Positions 25,003 to 33,531 of a stretch of DNA of 64,000 nucleotides are shown here, piece by piece. Origin of the DNA: Photobacterium rosenbergii (GTDB lineage Bacteria; Pseudomonadota; Gammaproteobacteria; Enterobacterales; Vibrionaceae); NCBI RefSeq assembly GCF_003026455.1, contig NZ_PYMB01000001.1, positions 248,001 through 312,000 of the forward strand. Direction: 5' to 3'. The notes under the pieces were generated by a model. That model did not search any database and had not been told where the DNA came from. It saw nothing but the letters and a program-made list of their open reading frames with translations. The translations under genes were made by a program, and so were the position numbers. Positions within the stretch are counted from its first letter, which is position 1. The number at the start of each line of letters is the position of its first letter.

Positions 25003-26139
25003 TTACTTTTGAAACTGTTGTTGAGATGTTGATGACATGCACGGCATATCAATCGCTAAACCTTGGTTGTCGAACAGATGTAAATTGTCATTGCTGATAA
25101 TCAATGAAAGTGATTCTCCCTCTTTATAATGCGGAGGAGTCTGGGTAGTCACATGTAGCCGGTGATCAGCCACGCTAAATTCCAAGATCCAGCTGCCACC
25201 TGTTGGCAAAATACCTTCGAGTTTTGCGTGAAGCCTGAACGCCTTTTGGTTATCGATATTGGCATCTGCCGCTGCGACTGACATACGTTCGGGACGTAAG
25301 CCAATTGAGCCTCCAGGGATGTCGTGACCGACGTAAGCACGAATATGATTACGGGCAAGCTCGCTGCACAGTGAGGCTTCGTCAAGCTCGATGATATTGA
25401 TAGGTGGCGTACCAACAAACTCTGCGACAAAACGGTTAGCTGGGCGGTCATAGATTTCATTGGGGGTGCCGACTTGTTGCAACTCACCGTCTTTCATTAC
25501 CGCAATTTTGGTTGCAAGCGCCATGGCTTCCCACTGGTCGTGGGTAACGAAGACGATAGTGGTTTTGAAAGCGTTATGAATACGCTTCAGCTCCGTTCGC
25601 ATTTCAAGGCGTAGGCGTGCGTCCAGGTTAGAAAGTGGCTCATCCATCAGCAGAATATCAGGTTGTACTGCCAGCATTCGGGCTAAGGCTACACGTTGTT
25701 GTTGTCCACCTGAGAGCTGAGAAGGATAGCGGTGACGGTATTTTTCAATGCCGAGAGTTTTCATTACTGAATGGATGGTTTTCTCACGCTCAGCTTTTTC
25801 GATTTTACGAAGCTTCAGGCCGAAATCGATGTTCTTTTCCACGGTTAGGTGGGGCCAAAGCGCGTAGCTTTGGAATACGAGGCCAAGGTTACGCTTTTCT
25901 GGCGGAACGAATACACCATCTTGCTTGGAGTCGACCAGAGTGTCGCCCAATAAAAGCTGGCCGTCGGATATGTTTTCAAGGCCTGCAATCATTCTCAGTG
26001 TTGTGGTTTTGCCACAACCAGAAGGGCCAAGAAGACACATGAATTCACCGTCATTGATCTCAAGGTCAACGGCATTAACGGCAGGGGCCGCGTTTTTTTC
26101 GTATTGTTTGCTGACGCTGTTTAGACGAATATTAGGCAT
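25003..26139 (-). CDS. ABC transporter ATPase with TOBE-like C-terminus
   Basis: The 378-residue ABC ATPase has Walker A GPSGCGKTTTL (about 38-48), Q-loop FQSYALWPH, signature LSGGQQQRVALAR (about 143-155), Walker B ILLMDEPLSNLD and a switch histidine in FVTHDQWEAM. The C-terminal third (about 240-370) is a regulatory TOBE/OB-type extension, as in FbpC, AfuC and PotA. The ATG overlaps the permease stop (TAATG), so translation is coupled. It energises import through the 610-residue permease. Confidence 0.93.
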   Translation of the reverse strand: MPNIRLNSVSKQYEKNAAPAVNAVDLEINDGEFMCLLGPSGCGKTTTLRMIAGLENISDGQLLLGDTLVDSKQDGVFVPPEKRNLGLVFQSYALWPHLTVEKNIDFGLKLRKIEKAEREKTIHSVMKTLGIEKYRHRYPSQLSGGQQQRVALARMLAVQPDILLMDEPLSNLDARLRLEMRTELKRIHNAFKTTIVFVTHDQWEAMALATKIAVMKDGELQQVGTPNEIYDRPANRFVAEFVGTPPINIIELDEASLCSELARNHIRAYVGHDIPGGSIGLRPERMSVAAADANIDNQKAFRLHAKLEGILPTGGSWILEFSVADHRLHVTTQTPPHYKEGESLSLIISNDNLHLFDNQGLAIDMPCMSSTSQQQFQK

Positions 26140-27971
26140 TAGCTTCCTAGTCCTTCTGCAAGGTTAGTTTTGGTCATTTTCTGTGTGATATAAGTGCCTA
26201 CAAAAGCAATCAGGCAGATAATTAGTACAACGGCGTTAGAGGCTTGGGTGTAGTTGTAATCAATAAGCCTCAGTGCATAGGTGGTTAATACATCCGTAGA
26301 CGGTACTGCGAGGATGACAAATAGGCTTAGGCCGTTTATCCCCGAAATGAAAGGCAATAAAATGCCGGTTACTAGTGAGCCTTTTTGAATTGGCATGACA
26401 ATCTGGCGCATGCGGGTAAACCAACCGGCACCTGCCATTTGAGCAGCTTCTTCAGGATCTTTGCCCAATTGCATCATGGCCGAGATACCGGCACGTGAGG
26501 CGTAAGGCATTTCATCGGCAATCAAGGCAAGGATCAGCAAGGTTACTGTACCGTAAAGCGCAGGCATCGGGCCGCGAGGTACGGCGAACAACGACAGGTA
26601 AGCAGCGGCAAAGGCAACACCTGGAACCAAATATGGGAAAAAGGTGATTTGGCGCAGCATACTTCCCAATGGGCGTAGTGGGCTGCGAACAACGACATAG
26701 CCAACCAACAAACCAAGAATGCCCGAGCAAACAGAGGCGATACCGACGATCCACAAGGTATTCCATACCGCGCTCCAGAGGTTGTTACTTAGCAAGATAC
26801 CGTTACTCTCTGCAATGGTCTCAAGCCCCGAGCCTATCCAGTAATCCAGCGTGAAATTGCTAAAGTTGAAGTTGCCTGGCACTTTCATAATGGTTGACAG
26901 GAAAAGCACTAACATTGGCATCACAACCGAAACGAGGAATACACCGCCAGCCAGCATAGTGGCGGGCATACGCCATTTGCCTAAATCATTAGTGCGGTGC
27001 ATGACACCTTTACTGCCAACAGTGACAAACTTCCTTGCTTCTCTTAGCAAGGTAGCGTCAATCAACAATGAAATGATGCCGAAGAACATAATGGCACCCG
27101 CCAAAACTGCGGCAACACCTGTTTGGCGTGATTCAATGCTGCGGTATAGCGAGGTCGATAACACTTCATAGTTAACCGGAAGGCCAAGGATGTAGGAAAC
27201 ACCGAATTCACCAAGCACCTTGGCAAAAATCAGTACGCAAGCAGACATCAATGCTGGCAACATCAAAGGCATGATGATCTTGAATGTAATCGTGCGGCTA
27301 GGTGCCCCAAGGATACGGGCCGAGTCTTCAAGTTGGGTGTCAAATGAGCGAAGGGCGTTGCCAAGCAACAAGATTACAAACGGAATGTAGTTGAGTGACA
27401 AGATGATAATGATCGGTAATTCGCCATAGGCCATCCAATCAGCAGGCTCAATGCCCAAGCTTTCTAACCACCCTTGTTGGCCGCCCGTAGAACGGTTTTT
27501 GAAGATGGTCGTCCAAGCCATGGCGAACGTCCAGGCTGGCAACATGTAAGGAACAATCAGTGCAGTAGCAAACCATTTTTTGCCAAACATATTGCTGCGG
27601 CTAACCAGCCAAGCCAGCACACTACCTAGCGAAAGGGATATAACAATTACACCCAATGCAACGCGCATGGTGTGGGAAAGGGGTTGCCAGAATAGTGATT
27701 GGGAAATAGGGGATAGCAGAGCTCGATTAATGTAGTAATCTGTCCAACTTCCAGTGACATCACCAATTCGTCTTTCATCGCCGAACTGAACCTGAAAAGC
27801 GTCCAGTAATAATGAAAAAACAGGTACAGCGATGAAATAGGCAAAAATTACAGCGAGTAAAACACCGATTAGCGTGGTCGGCGTTTGCATCATTAACCGT
27901 AAGTGATAGCGCATGGCAAACCAGCGCGAATATTGGTTGGAACCAACAGTCCCTGTAGGCAAAGCGTTCAA
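26139..27971 (-). CDS. Fused two-domain ABC permease
   Basis: The 610-residue inner-membrane protein has about 12 helices, made of two tandem binding-protein-dependent transport domains. Each has an EAA loop: LEDSARILGAPSRTITFKIIMP (about 238-259) and DPEEAAQMAGAGWFTRMRQIVMP (about 500-522). This fused layout is that of FbpB, AfuB and CysTW-like permeases. It is the first gene of the leftward operon, and the 16-bp palindrome lies 21 bp upstream of its start codon. Confidence 0.92.
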   Translation of the reverse strand: MNALPTGTVGSNQYSRWFAMRYHLRLMMQTPTTLIGVLLAVIFAYFIAVPVFSLLLDAFQVQFGDERRIGDVTGSWTDYYINRALLSPISQSLFWQPLSHTMRVALGVIVISLSLGSVLAWLVSRSNMFGKKWFATALIVPYMLPAWTFAMAWTTIFKNRSTGGQQGWLESLGIEPADWMAYGELPIIIILSLNYIPFVILLLGNALRSFDTQLEDSARILGAPSRTITFKIIMPLMLPALMSACVLIFAKVLGEFGVSYILGLPVNYEVLSTSLYRSIESRQTGVAAVLAGAIMFFGIISLLIDATLLREARKFVTVGSKGVMHRTNDLGKWRMPATMLAGGVFLVSVVMPMLVLFLSTIMKVPGNFNFSNFTLDYWIGSGLETIAESNGILLSNNLWSAVWNTLWIVGIASVCSGILGLLVGYVVVRSPLRPLGSMLRQITFFPYLVPGVAFAAAYLSLFAVPRGPMPALYGTVTLLILALIADEMPYASRAGISAMMQLGKDPEEAAQMAGAGWFTRMRQIVMPIQKGSLVTGILLPFISGINGLSLFVILAVPSTDVLTTYALRLIDYNYTQASNAVVLIICLIAFVGTYITQKMTKTNLAEGLGS

Positions 27972-27992
27972 AATATACCTCGTTCATTCGTT

Positions 27993-28008
27993 TTGCACAG
28001 CTGTGCAA
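27993..28008. promoter_or_regulatory. 16-bp perfect palindrome, candidate LacI-family operator
   Basis: TTGCACAGCTGTGCAA is perfectly self-complementary and sits 22 bp upstream of the permease ATG. The LacI-type regulator encoded at the end of the same operon is the natural candidate binder. The centre is GC rather than the usual CG. The site could also belong to another dimeric regulator. Confidence 0.65.
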
Positions 28009-28200
28009 TTGCGATGAATACTAGGAGGCATATATGTTGTTTTGATAGAAGATTGATGACATTGCAATGAAAAGCTGAATGAATGCTGAACATTTGCGGG
28101 CTGTCATTTAACTGAAAAATAGTTTCTACGTGGATCTAGCCAATGACAAAAGATCTGTTATGATCGTTATCAGCATTGAACATAACATTAGGAGATAAAG

Positions 28201-28251
28201 ATGATTGTATTACGTACTCACTCGGCAAAGACTGCGAAGCAAACACAATAA
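28201..28251 (+). CDS. Leader-like 16-residue small ORF, possible +1 frameshift
   Basis: ATG at 28201 follows AGGAGATAAAG, a strong ribosome site, and encodes MIVLRTHSAKTAKQTQ before TAA. In the +1 frame the reading continues open from 28250 to a TGA at 28364-28366. It could be a leader peptide for the downstream rsgA-like gene, a programmed +1 frameshift product, or a decayed gene. A hairpin CCCGG...CCGGG lies at about 28327-28345. I do not recognise it. Confidence 0.4.
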   Translation: MIVLRTHSAKTAKQTQ

Positions 28252-28434
28252 GCGTTTTAGAGCTGATATTGAGCAAATAAGCATCAGCGACATTGAAGTA
28301 ACCGCTTTACCACTTCCTTTCTCTTGCCCGGTGTTATCAACCCGGGGTCTATCTGTATTTATTTGACCCTAAATTCTCTTTGATACGCATTATCAGAGCC
28401 AAAACTGATTAATGGCCTGTGCGTGGGGAAAATA

Positions 28435-29478
28435 ATGAATTCTACTATTACACTTAGCCAGCTTGGTTGGCAGCCAGTATTTCAACAGCAACTTACACTT
28501 GAAGATTACGAACAAGCTAAAATTGCCCGTATTTTAGCTCATCACCGAAATGGTTATGCCTTACAGACCGAGGACGGCCCGGTCACGCTTGAGATCCATC
28601 ATTCGTTACCGGCAATGACAGTAGGGGACTGGGTACTTATTGACAGTAACAACCACTTTGTTCGCCTGTTGGAGCGAGTTTCGTTATTTAGCCGGAAGGC
28701 AGCAGGTGCCAAGATAGCGGAGCAATACATTGCCTCAAACGTTGATACGTTATTTATTGTCTGTTCGTTGAACCAGGATTTTAACTTAAGCCGCATTGAA
28801 CGATATTTGGCGATAGCGCGGGAAGCCAATGTTGAGCCTGTCGTCATACTGACCAAAGCAGATTTGTGCCAAGACAGTGACGAAAAACGTCAGCAAGTGC
28901 AGGCACTCGATTCTATGTTGATGGTTGAGGTGCTCAATGCATTAGATACATCTTCGTATAGTGCGTTGGAATCATGGTGCCGCCTAGGTAAGACAATTGC
29001 TTTCATGGGGTCGTCTGGGGTGGGTAAATCTACCCTCGTCAATACCTTGATGGGTAACGAGGTGCAGCAGACAGGTACTATCCGTGAGGATGACAGTAAA
29101 GGGCGCCATACGACAACGTCACGCTCATTGCATTTTATGCCATCAGGTGCGGTGCTGATTGACACGCCTGGAATGCGTGAATTGCAACTAACTGATTGCG
29201 AGAGTGGGGTTTCTGAAACATTTGCTGATATTGAAGCGTTAAGCCAGCAATGTCGTTTTAGTGATTGCCAACATCAGTCTGAGCCAGGTTGTGCTGTTCA
29301 GAGAGCACTAGCCGCCGGAGAGATTGATAAGCGACGCGTACAGAATTATTACAAATTACTGGCTGAGCAAGCCCGCAATACAGCGACCTTAAGTGAGCTT
29401 CGGGACAAAGATAAGCAGCTAGGTAAAATGTATCGTTCGGTACAAAGTCAAAGTAGGCAGCGCAAAAAAGGGTACTAA
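28435..29478 (+). CDS. rsgA: RsgA-family circularly permuted GTPase (paralogue)
   Basis: The 347-residue protein has an N-terminal OB-fold followed by a GTPase with permuted motifs. G4 VILTKADLC (about 141) comes before G1 [13 protein letters not shown] (about 191) and G3 [10 protein letters not shown] (about 241). A C-terminal zinc region follows with [14 protein letters not shown] (about 274-287). This is the 30S-maturation GTPase RsgA/YloQ fold. The ATG at 28435 with GGGGA upstream is preferred to GTG at 28423. Vibrionaceae usually carry a main RsgA near psd and orn; this one stands apart and is probably a second copy, so the symbol names the family. Confidence 0.88.
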   Translation: MNSTITLSQLGWQPVFQQQLTLEDYEQAKIARILAHHRNGYALQTEDGPVTLEIHHSLPAMTVGDWVLIDSNNHFVRLLERVSLFSRKAAGAKIAEQYIASNVDTLFIVCSLNQDFNLSRIERYLAIAREANVEPVVILTKADLCQDSDEKRQQVQALDSMLMVEVLNALDTSSYSALESWCRLGKTIAFMGSSGVGKSTLVNTLMGNEVQQTGTIREDDSKGRHTTTSRSLHFMPSGAVLIDTPGMRELQLTDCESGVSETFADIEALSQQCRFSDCQHQSEPGCAVQRALAAGEIDKRRVQNYYKLLAEQARNTATLSELRDKDKQLGKMYRSVQSQSRQRKKGY

Positions 29479-29508
29479 CCTTAGTTAACCGGATTAATGC
29501 GTATAATT

Positions 29509-29557
29509 AAACCTTGTCGGTATGGTTACGGTATGGTTACCGACAAGGTTTTTTTAT
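29509..29557. terminator. Bidirectional terminator after rsgA-like gene
   Basis: AAACCTTGTCGGTA (29509-29522) pairs with TACCGACAAGGTTT (29538-29551), followed by T-run on the plus strand. It is shared with the convergent bile-acid-symporter-family gene. Confidence 0.92.
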
Positions 29558-29581
29558 GCCAAGCAATAATGAGTAAATATA

Positions 29582-30517
29582 TTAATTTGCGATTGACGTT
29601 TTAGCTTGGCTTTCTTTCCTGCTTGCCCAGTAACCAGCTAAAAGTGAGCCAGAGATATTGTGCCAAACCGAGAAAATAGTACCGGCAATTGCGGAGGCCG
29701 GTGAGAAGAATTTCATTGCAAGCGCGGTCGCCAGACCTGAGTTCTGAAGACCTACCTCAAAGGCAATGGTGCGGCATGTCGATTCGTTGAAACCCAGCAG
29801 GCGGCAACAGTAGTAGCCTGCGGTTAAGCCAAAGCCATTGTGCAGGATAACAGCAAGCGCAACCATCGGGCCCACCTGATTGAGATTCTCTGCGTTTAGA
29901 GCGACAACAATGGCAATAATTAATACGATGGCAACCATTGATATAAGAGGAAGTAAAGCATTCACCTTGGCAACGGCTTTGTGTGCAAACGTATTGATAA
30001 CTACACCGATTCCGACAGGTAACAGGACTATCTTCACTAAGCTCATTAGCATGGCAGAAACGGGGACATCGACAGTTTCACCAACCAATAACTCAACCAA
30101 CAATGGGGTAAGCACTACTCCCAATAGGGTTGAAATAGCAGTCATTGAAATGGAAAGAGCGACATTCCCTTTTGCTAGAAAAGCCATGACATTCGAAGAC
30201 GTTCCCCCGGCAACACTGCCAACCAATACCATCCCTACGGTCAACTCTGTGCTAAAGCCTAATAGGAAACTAATCAGCAATGCAGTGAGAGGCATTATTA
30301 AAAATTGCAGCACCACGCCAACACCCACAGCCTTTTTATGTTGGGCGACATTGAGGAAATCTTTGGCTGATAAGCTAATCCCCATCGCCAGCATGATGAT
30401 GGTCAGCAAGGGAACGATCTGTGTTTTTAGACCGACAAATAAACTGGGTGAGGTATAGGCTATTACAGCGAAAAGAATGGCCCAAACGGGAAATAACTGA
30501 GTGATCCTTCCTATCAT
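29582..30517 (-). CDS. Bile acid:sodium symporter (BASS) family transporter
   Basis: The 311-residue protein has about ten hydrophobic helices. Family features are the early LAMGISLSAKDF, the GSVAGGTSSNVMAFLAKGNVALSISMTAIST crossover region (about 100-130) and late CRTIAFEVGLQNSGLATALA (about 245-264). BASS carriers couple Na+ to uptake of organic acids such as pyruvate, pantothenate or bile acids; the substrate here is unknown. The gene stands alone and converges with rsgA. Confidence 0.9.
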   Translation of the reverse strand: MIGRITQLFPVWAILFAVIAYTSPSLFVGLKTQIVPLLTIIMLAMGISLSAKDFLNVAQHKKAVGVGVVLQFLIMPLTALLISFLLGFSTELTVGMVLVGSVAGGTSSNVMAFLAKGNVALSISMTAISTLLGVVLTPLLVELLVGETVDVPVSAMLMSLVKIVLLPVGIGVVINTFAHKAVAKVNALLPLISMVAIVLIIAIVVALNAENLNQVGPMVALAVILHNGFGLTAGYYCCRLLGFNESTCRTIAFEVGLQNSGLATALAMKFFSPASAIAGTIFSVWHNISGSLLAGYWASRKESQAKTSIAN

Positions 30518-30753
30518 TACAACTTCCTTAATATTCTGACGTTATTTCTATATAGAGGCTTTAAATGTGTGACAATTATATTTTCACAAAGCTTATTGAT
30601 AAAAAAGACGAAAAAGAAATACGGTTATAGATTCTATCATTGTTGCTACTTGGTTCTGTAAGTGCCGGATTTTTCGGTTTTTGGTAGAGATATATTTAAT
30701 GTACTCCCACTAATTACAGTGGTTAATTTTGCAGGGGCTAAAGATGTGGCAGG

Positions 30754-30779
30754 AAAGTGCCACTGTTAAGTGGCACTTT
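30754..30779. terminator. Terminator downstream of pheC-like gene
   Basis: AAAGTGCCACT (30754-30764), loop GTTA, AGTGGCACTTT (30769-30779). It lies 22 bp after the pheC-like stop. Confidence 0.85.
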
Positions 30780-30801
30780 TACTGGTTTAGATTGACTATG
30801 A

Positions 30802-31581
30802 TTAGATCTTGATACCCATGTTCTTATCGATAATTTTATCTAGCTGACCGTTTTCTTCTAGCTTGGCAAGGACAGCATTGATACGTGCTTTAAGTTCATC
30901 GTCTTTAGGCATCATGGTTGCGATTGTCGATTCGGTAAACTCAAAGCCTGGCATTGAGCGGCACAATTCGTCATGGTGACGAGCGCGGTAGTCGGCTTCT
31001 ACTGAATCTGGGATCATCAGATCTACAGTTCCATCAAGAATACGGTCGTAGACATATTTATTTGTCGGTTCGACATGAAGTTTGGCTTGCTTGAGGTTAG
31101 CACGAGCAAAGATAGCGTTGGTACCGCCTTCGTTGATGATGACTGTCGTCTCTGGCTGATCAATTTTCTCTAATGAATCAAACTTCTCTACGTCTTCACA
31201 ACGAGTAATTGGGGTTTTGCCATAGTTGTAGTAACTGTGGGAGAAGTAGGCGTATTCCTTACGTGCATCTGTCACGGAAATGCCGCTCATACCGACGTCA
31301 TATTTGTTGTTTTGGAAATCTTCCATTAGCGTTGGCCAACTGGTTGGCACGAGCGTTAACTTAACCCCAAGCTCTTCAGCGATTACAGCGGCTAGATCAT
31401 GTTCAATACCCACATAACTGCCGTCGTTAAGCTTTTCGGAAAACGGCATATAGTCACCAGTCACACCGATTCGGATTTCTTGATTTTGTTCAATACGATC
31501 AAGTGTTTCACCTGCAAAAGCAGAGGCGGTTGCGAGGCTGAGTACGCTCAGAAGTGAAGTAGTGAGTAATGTTGGCTTCAT
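30802..31581 (-). CDS. pheC: Periplasmic cyclohexadienyl (arogenate/prephenate) dehydratase, PheC-like
   Basis: The 259-residue precursor has a signal peptide (MKPTLLTTSLLSVLSLATASAFA) and a type 2 periplasmic-binding-protein fold. Several segments match cyclohexadienyl dehydratase PheC closely, as I recall the Pseudomonas protein: GVTGDYMPFS, PTSWPTLMEDF, GMSGISV, YYNYGKTPITRCED and NEGGTNAIFARANLKQAKL. The glutamate in DSVEADYRARHHDELC corresponds to the PheC catalytic acid. PheC converts prephenate or arogenate to phenylpyruvate or phenylalanine in the periplasm. No ABC permease or ATPase lies nearby, which also argues against an amino-acid uptake role. Confidence 0.75.
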   Translation of the reverse strand: MKPTLLTTSLLSVLSLATASAFAGETLDRIEQNQEIRIGVTGDYMPFSEKLNDGSYVGIEHDLAAVIAEELGVKLTLVPTSWPTLMEDFQNNKYDVGMSGISVTDARKEYAYFSHSYYNYGKTPITRCEDVEKFDSLEKIDQPETTVIINEGGTNAIFARANLKQAKLHVEPTNKYVYDRILDGTVDLMIPDSVEADYRARHHDELCRSMPGFEFTESTIATMMPKDDELKARINAVLAKLEENGQLDKIIDKNMGIKI

Positions 31582-31920
31582 GTTCAGAATCTTATGTTGT
31601 GTGTAATTAGGTGGAAAAGTCTAACTGGGCCGTGGTGAGCCTCTGATTGCTTTCCTGCTCAACATAATCGAACCACTGAAATAGTACAAGATAAAATGTC
31701 AATATCGGTGCGGTTTTTTGGTTTTTTGTATTGTGTAAACTTTAATTTACGGCCGTGGTGTTGTTTTAAGCAAAATTGTGCTTTTGAATGTTATCTACAT
31801 CAATATTTGTTTATGCAATCAATAAGACGATGTTGTATTGCATGTTTAATCCTTATTTCAATTGATAGATTTATGTTGTTAGAGAATTTGCAGAGCTAGG
31901 TATTGAAGAGGAAGGAAACG
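31582..31920. other. Divergent intergenic region
   Basis: This 339-bp AT-rich gap lies between pheC-like and the AbrB-type gene. I see promoter-like sequence only, and no convincing palindrome or small gene; a 67-codon ORF in it lacks coding character. Confidence 0.4.
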
Positions 31921-32943
31921 ATGGGTGTGGCTGTGATTATGCTGATGGGGCTACTTGGGGCATTCGCTGCAAGTTTCCTGAATCTGCCTATGGGAGAATT
32001 ATTCGGTGCCACCCTTGTTGTTATTGCATGCCTTAAAACAACCGGGAAAAAAATCAGACTACCTGGAATTGTCATTTTACTCGTCCAGATAATTTTAGGC
32101 GTAAGTATAGGAATGACTGTACAGCTGACTCAACTAGTCGCTGCTTTCTCTCCAACGCTACTGGTAGGCTTGATTCTATGTATGCTTTCCCAAACGATGG
32201 TCAGTTATCTATGGCTGAATAAAAAAGAAGGCTGGCGGCCTTTTGAGTCTCTGCTCGGGGCCATACCAGGTGCACTAGGGGCCATTTTGGTTTTAAACGA
32301 GGAACAAGAGAAGCCGTCACCTAAAGTGATTGTCTCCCATACGGTGAGACTATTAATGTTGGTAGTTTTAGCTGGGTTTATAGCCGCACAAGGGGCGGAA
32401 GTTCTTCCAAAAGATGCTGTATTCCCATTAAGTTGGGCTGGGCACTTGATTGCAATCGCGGCAATGAGTTTCTTGCTGGGTAAATTGACCGGTTATCTCG
32501 GGTTACCTGCACCATTTATGGTGATGGGGCTCTTTGTCAGCCTCGCTTATAATAATTGGCTGCTAGGTGGGGTAATAACAGCCGTACCAAAAGAGCTAAT
32601 CCTGTTTGCCACGTCGATGCTTGGTGTATTAATTGGTGTCAGGTTGGCAGAGACAACCGCCCGGGAAGCAATCCGCTATTCAAAAGCGGGTTTCATCATC
32701 ACTGCAATGGGCATTGCTATCACTATTGTCTATGCCTTGGCTTTTAGCTTTATCACAACAAAAGAATGGGAAGTACTACTGCTATCATGGTTGCCGGGCA
32801 GTGTTGAAGCAATGACAGCTGTGGCGATATTAATTGGCCTTGAACCTGCTTTTGTCGCTATTAATCATGTGATGAGATTAAGTTTGTTATATATGCTACC
32901 GAGTGTATGTAAAACACCTCTTCAGCAGTTGAGTAAACGCTAA
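31921..32943 (+). CDS. AbrB/AmoA-type duplicated membrane protein
   Basis: The 340-residue protein has about ten helices in two similar halves. The first half has LNLPMGELFGATLVVIACL and LGVSIGMTVQL, and the second has LGLPAPFMVMGLFVSLAY and LGVLIGVRLAETTAREAIR. This is the membrane 'AbrB duplication' family (often misnamed ammonia monooxygenase or AbrB transcriptional regulator). It is a predicted transporter or envelope regulator of unknown substrate, with no DNA-binding domain. The ATG at 31921 follows GAGGAAGG; an in-frame TTG at 31903 is a worse start. Confidence 0.8.
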   Translation: MGVAVIMLMGLLGAFAASFLNLPMGELFGATLVVIACLKTTGKKIRLPGIVILLVQIILGVSIGMTVQLTQLVAAFSPTLLVGLILCMLSQTMVSYLWLNKKEGWRPFESLLGAIPGALGAILVLNEEQEKPSPKVIVSHTVRLLMLVVLAGFIAAQGAEVLPKDAVFPLSWAGHLIAIAAMSFLLGKLTGYLGLPAPFMVMGLFVSLAYNNWLLGGVITAVPKELILFATSMLGVLIGVRLAETTAREAIRYSKAGFIITAMGIAITIVYALAFSFITTKEWEVLLLSWLPGSVEAMTAVAILIGLEPAFVAINHVMRLSLLYMLPSVCKTPLQQLSKR

Positions 32944-33212
32944 ATCCTAGTCCAAGACCATAAATATATAGATAACAGTAAATTAAGTACTTTGATTGTT
33001 AAGCGTAATGGGTGGATTTACTTTTTGCGCAATATTGAAAAGTAATATTTCATATTTGCTGACTTATCAGGAATGTCGAAATAAATCAAAACGTTTTGAT
33101 TCAGTATTGAGTTTAAAGTGTGAATCTAGTCATTGCTTTGGCAATCGATAAACGTGATAGTAAGATTCTGCTTTCAACCTTATGGTCAAATATTAACTTT
33201 ACAAGGAAGCGA

Positions 33213-33428
33213 ATGTTATCGACGGAAGAAAAATCGTATTGTTCTTTATGTGAAAACATAACTAAACATTATGTTGTGTTAGTTAGAAAACAAAATAAAA
33301 AACATGAAAAAGATGCAGGGTCTTTTTGGAAAGGCTTTTTTGCTGGATGGTTTCTAGGGCCTTTTATCGCCTCGATGGATGAATTTGAAAGACACTCAAT
33401 CTGCTCAGTCTGTGGCAAAAGAAAATAG
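33213..33428 (+). CDS. Small two-CxxC protein with a hydrophobic segment, unknown
   Basis: The 71-residue protein from the ATG at 33213 follows AAGGAAG. CSLCENITKH at about 9-18 and CSVCGKRK at the very end give two CxxC pairs able to bind one zinc. Between them FWKGFFAGWFLGPFIASM (about 38-55) is a short amphipathic or membrane segment. An upstream in-frame start at 33120 lacks a ribosome site. I do not recognise the family. It precedes, without a shared operon, a secreted protease gene. Confidence 0.55.
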   Translation: MLSTEEKSYCSLCENITKHYVVLVRKQNKKHEKDAGSFWKGFFAGWFLGPFIASMDEFERHSICSVCGKRK

Positions 33429-33531
33429 AAGATTAACAATATTAGCCACTTAATTGTTTAGTGAGTCAATAATAATGACTTGAATTTTTCTATAACTCAT
33501 CAAAACACGAATAAAAATCAAAGGTATAATA

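Noticed and set aside
23858..27971. Calling the importer a ferric iron transporter
   Set aside because: The family is often labelled so, but I see no FbpA-type tyrosine pair, and two phosphatase genes plus a LacI regulator fit a phosphorylated sugar or polyol better.
30802..31581. Calling the gene an amino-acid ABC binding protein
   Set aside because: The fold fits, but motif-by-motif similarity to PheC and the lack of any permease or ATPase nearby argue for the dehydratase.
31696..31899. 67-codon ORF between pheC-like and AbrB-type genes
   Set aside because: It is cysteine- and phenylalanine-rich without pattern, has no ribosome site and sits where divergent promoters must be.
31921..32943. 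Calling the AbrB-type protein a transcription regulator or ammonia monooxygenase
   Set aside because: The sequence is a polytopic membrane protein with an internal duplication and no DNA-binding or copper-oxygenase motifs.
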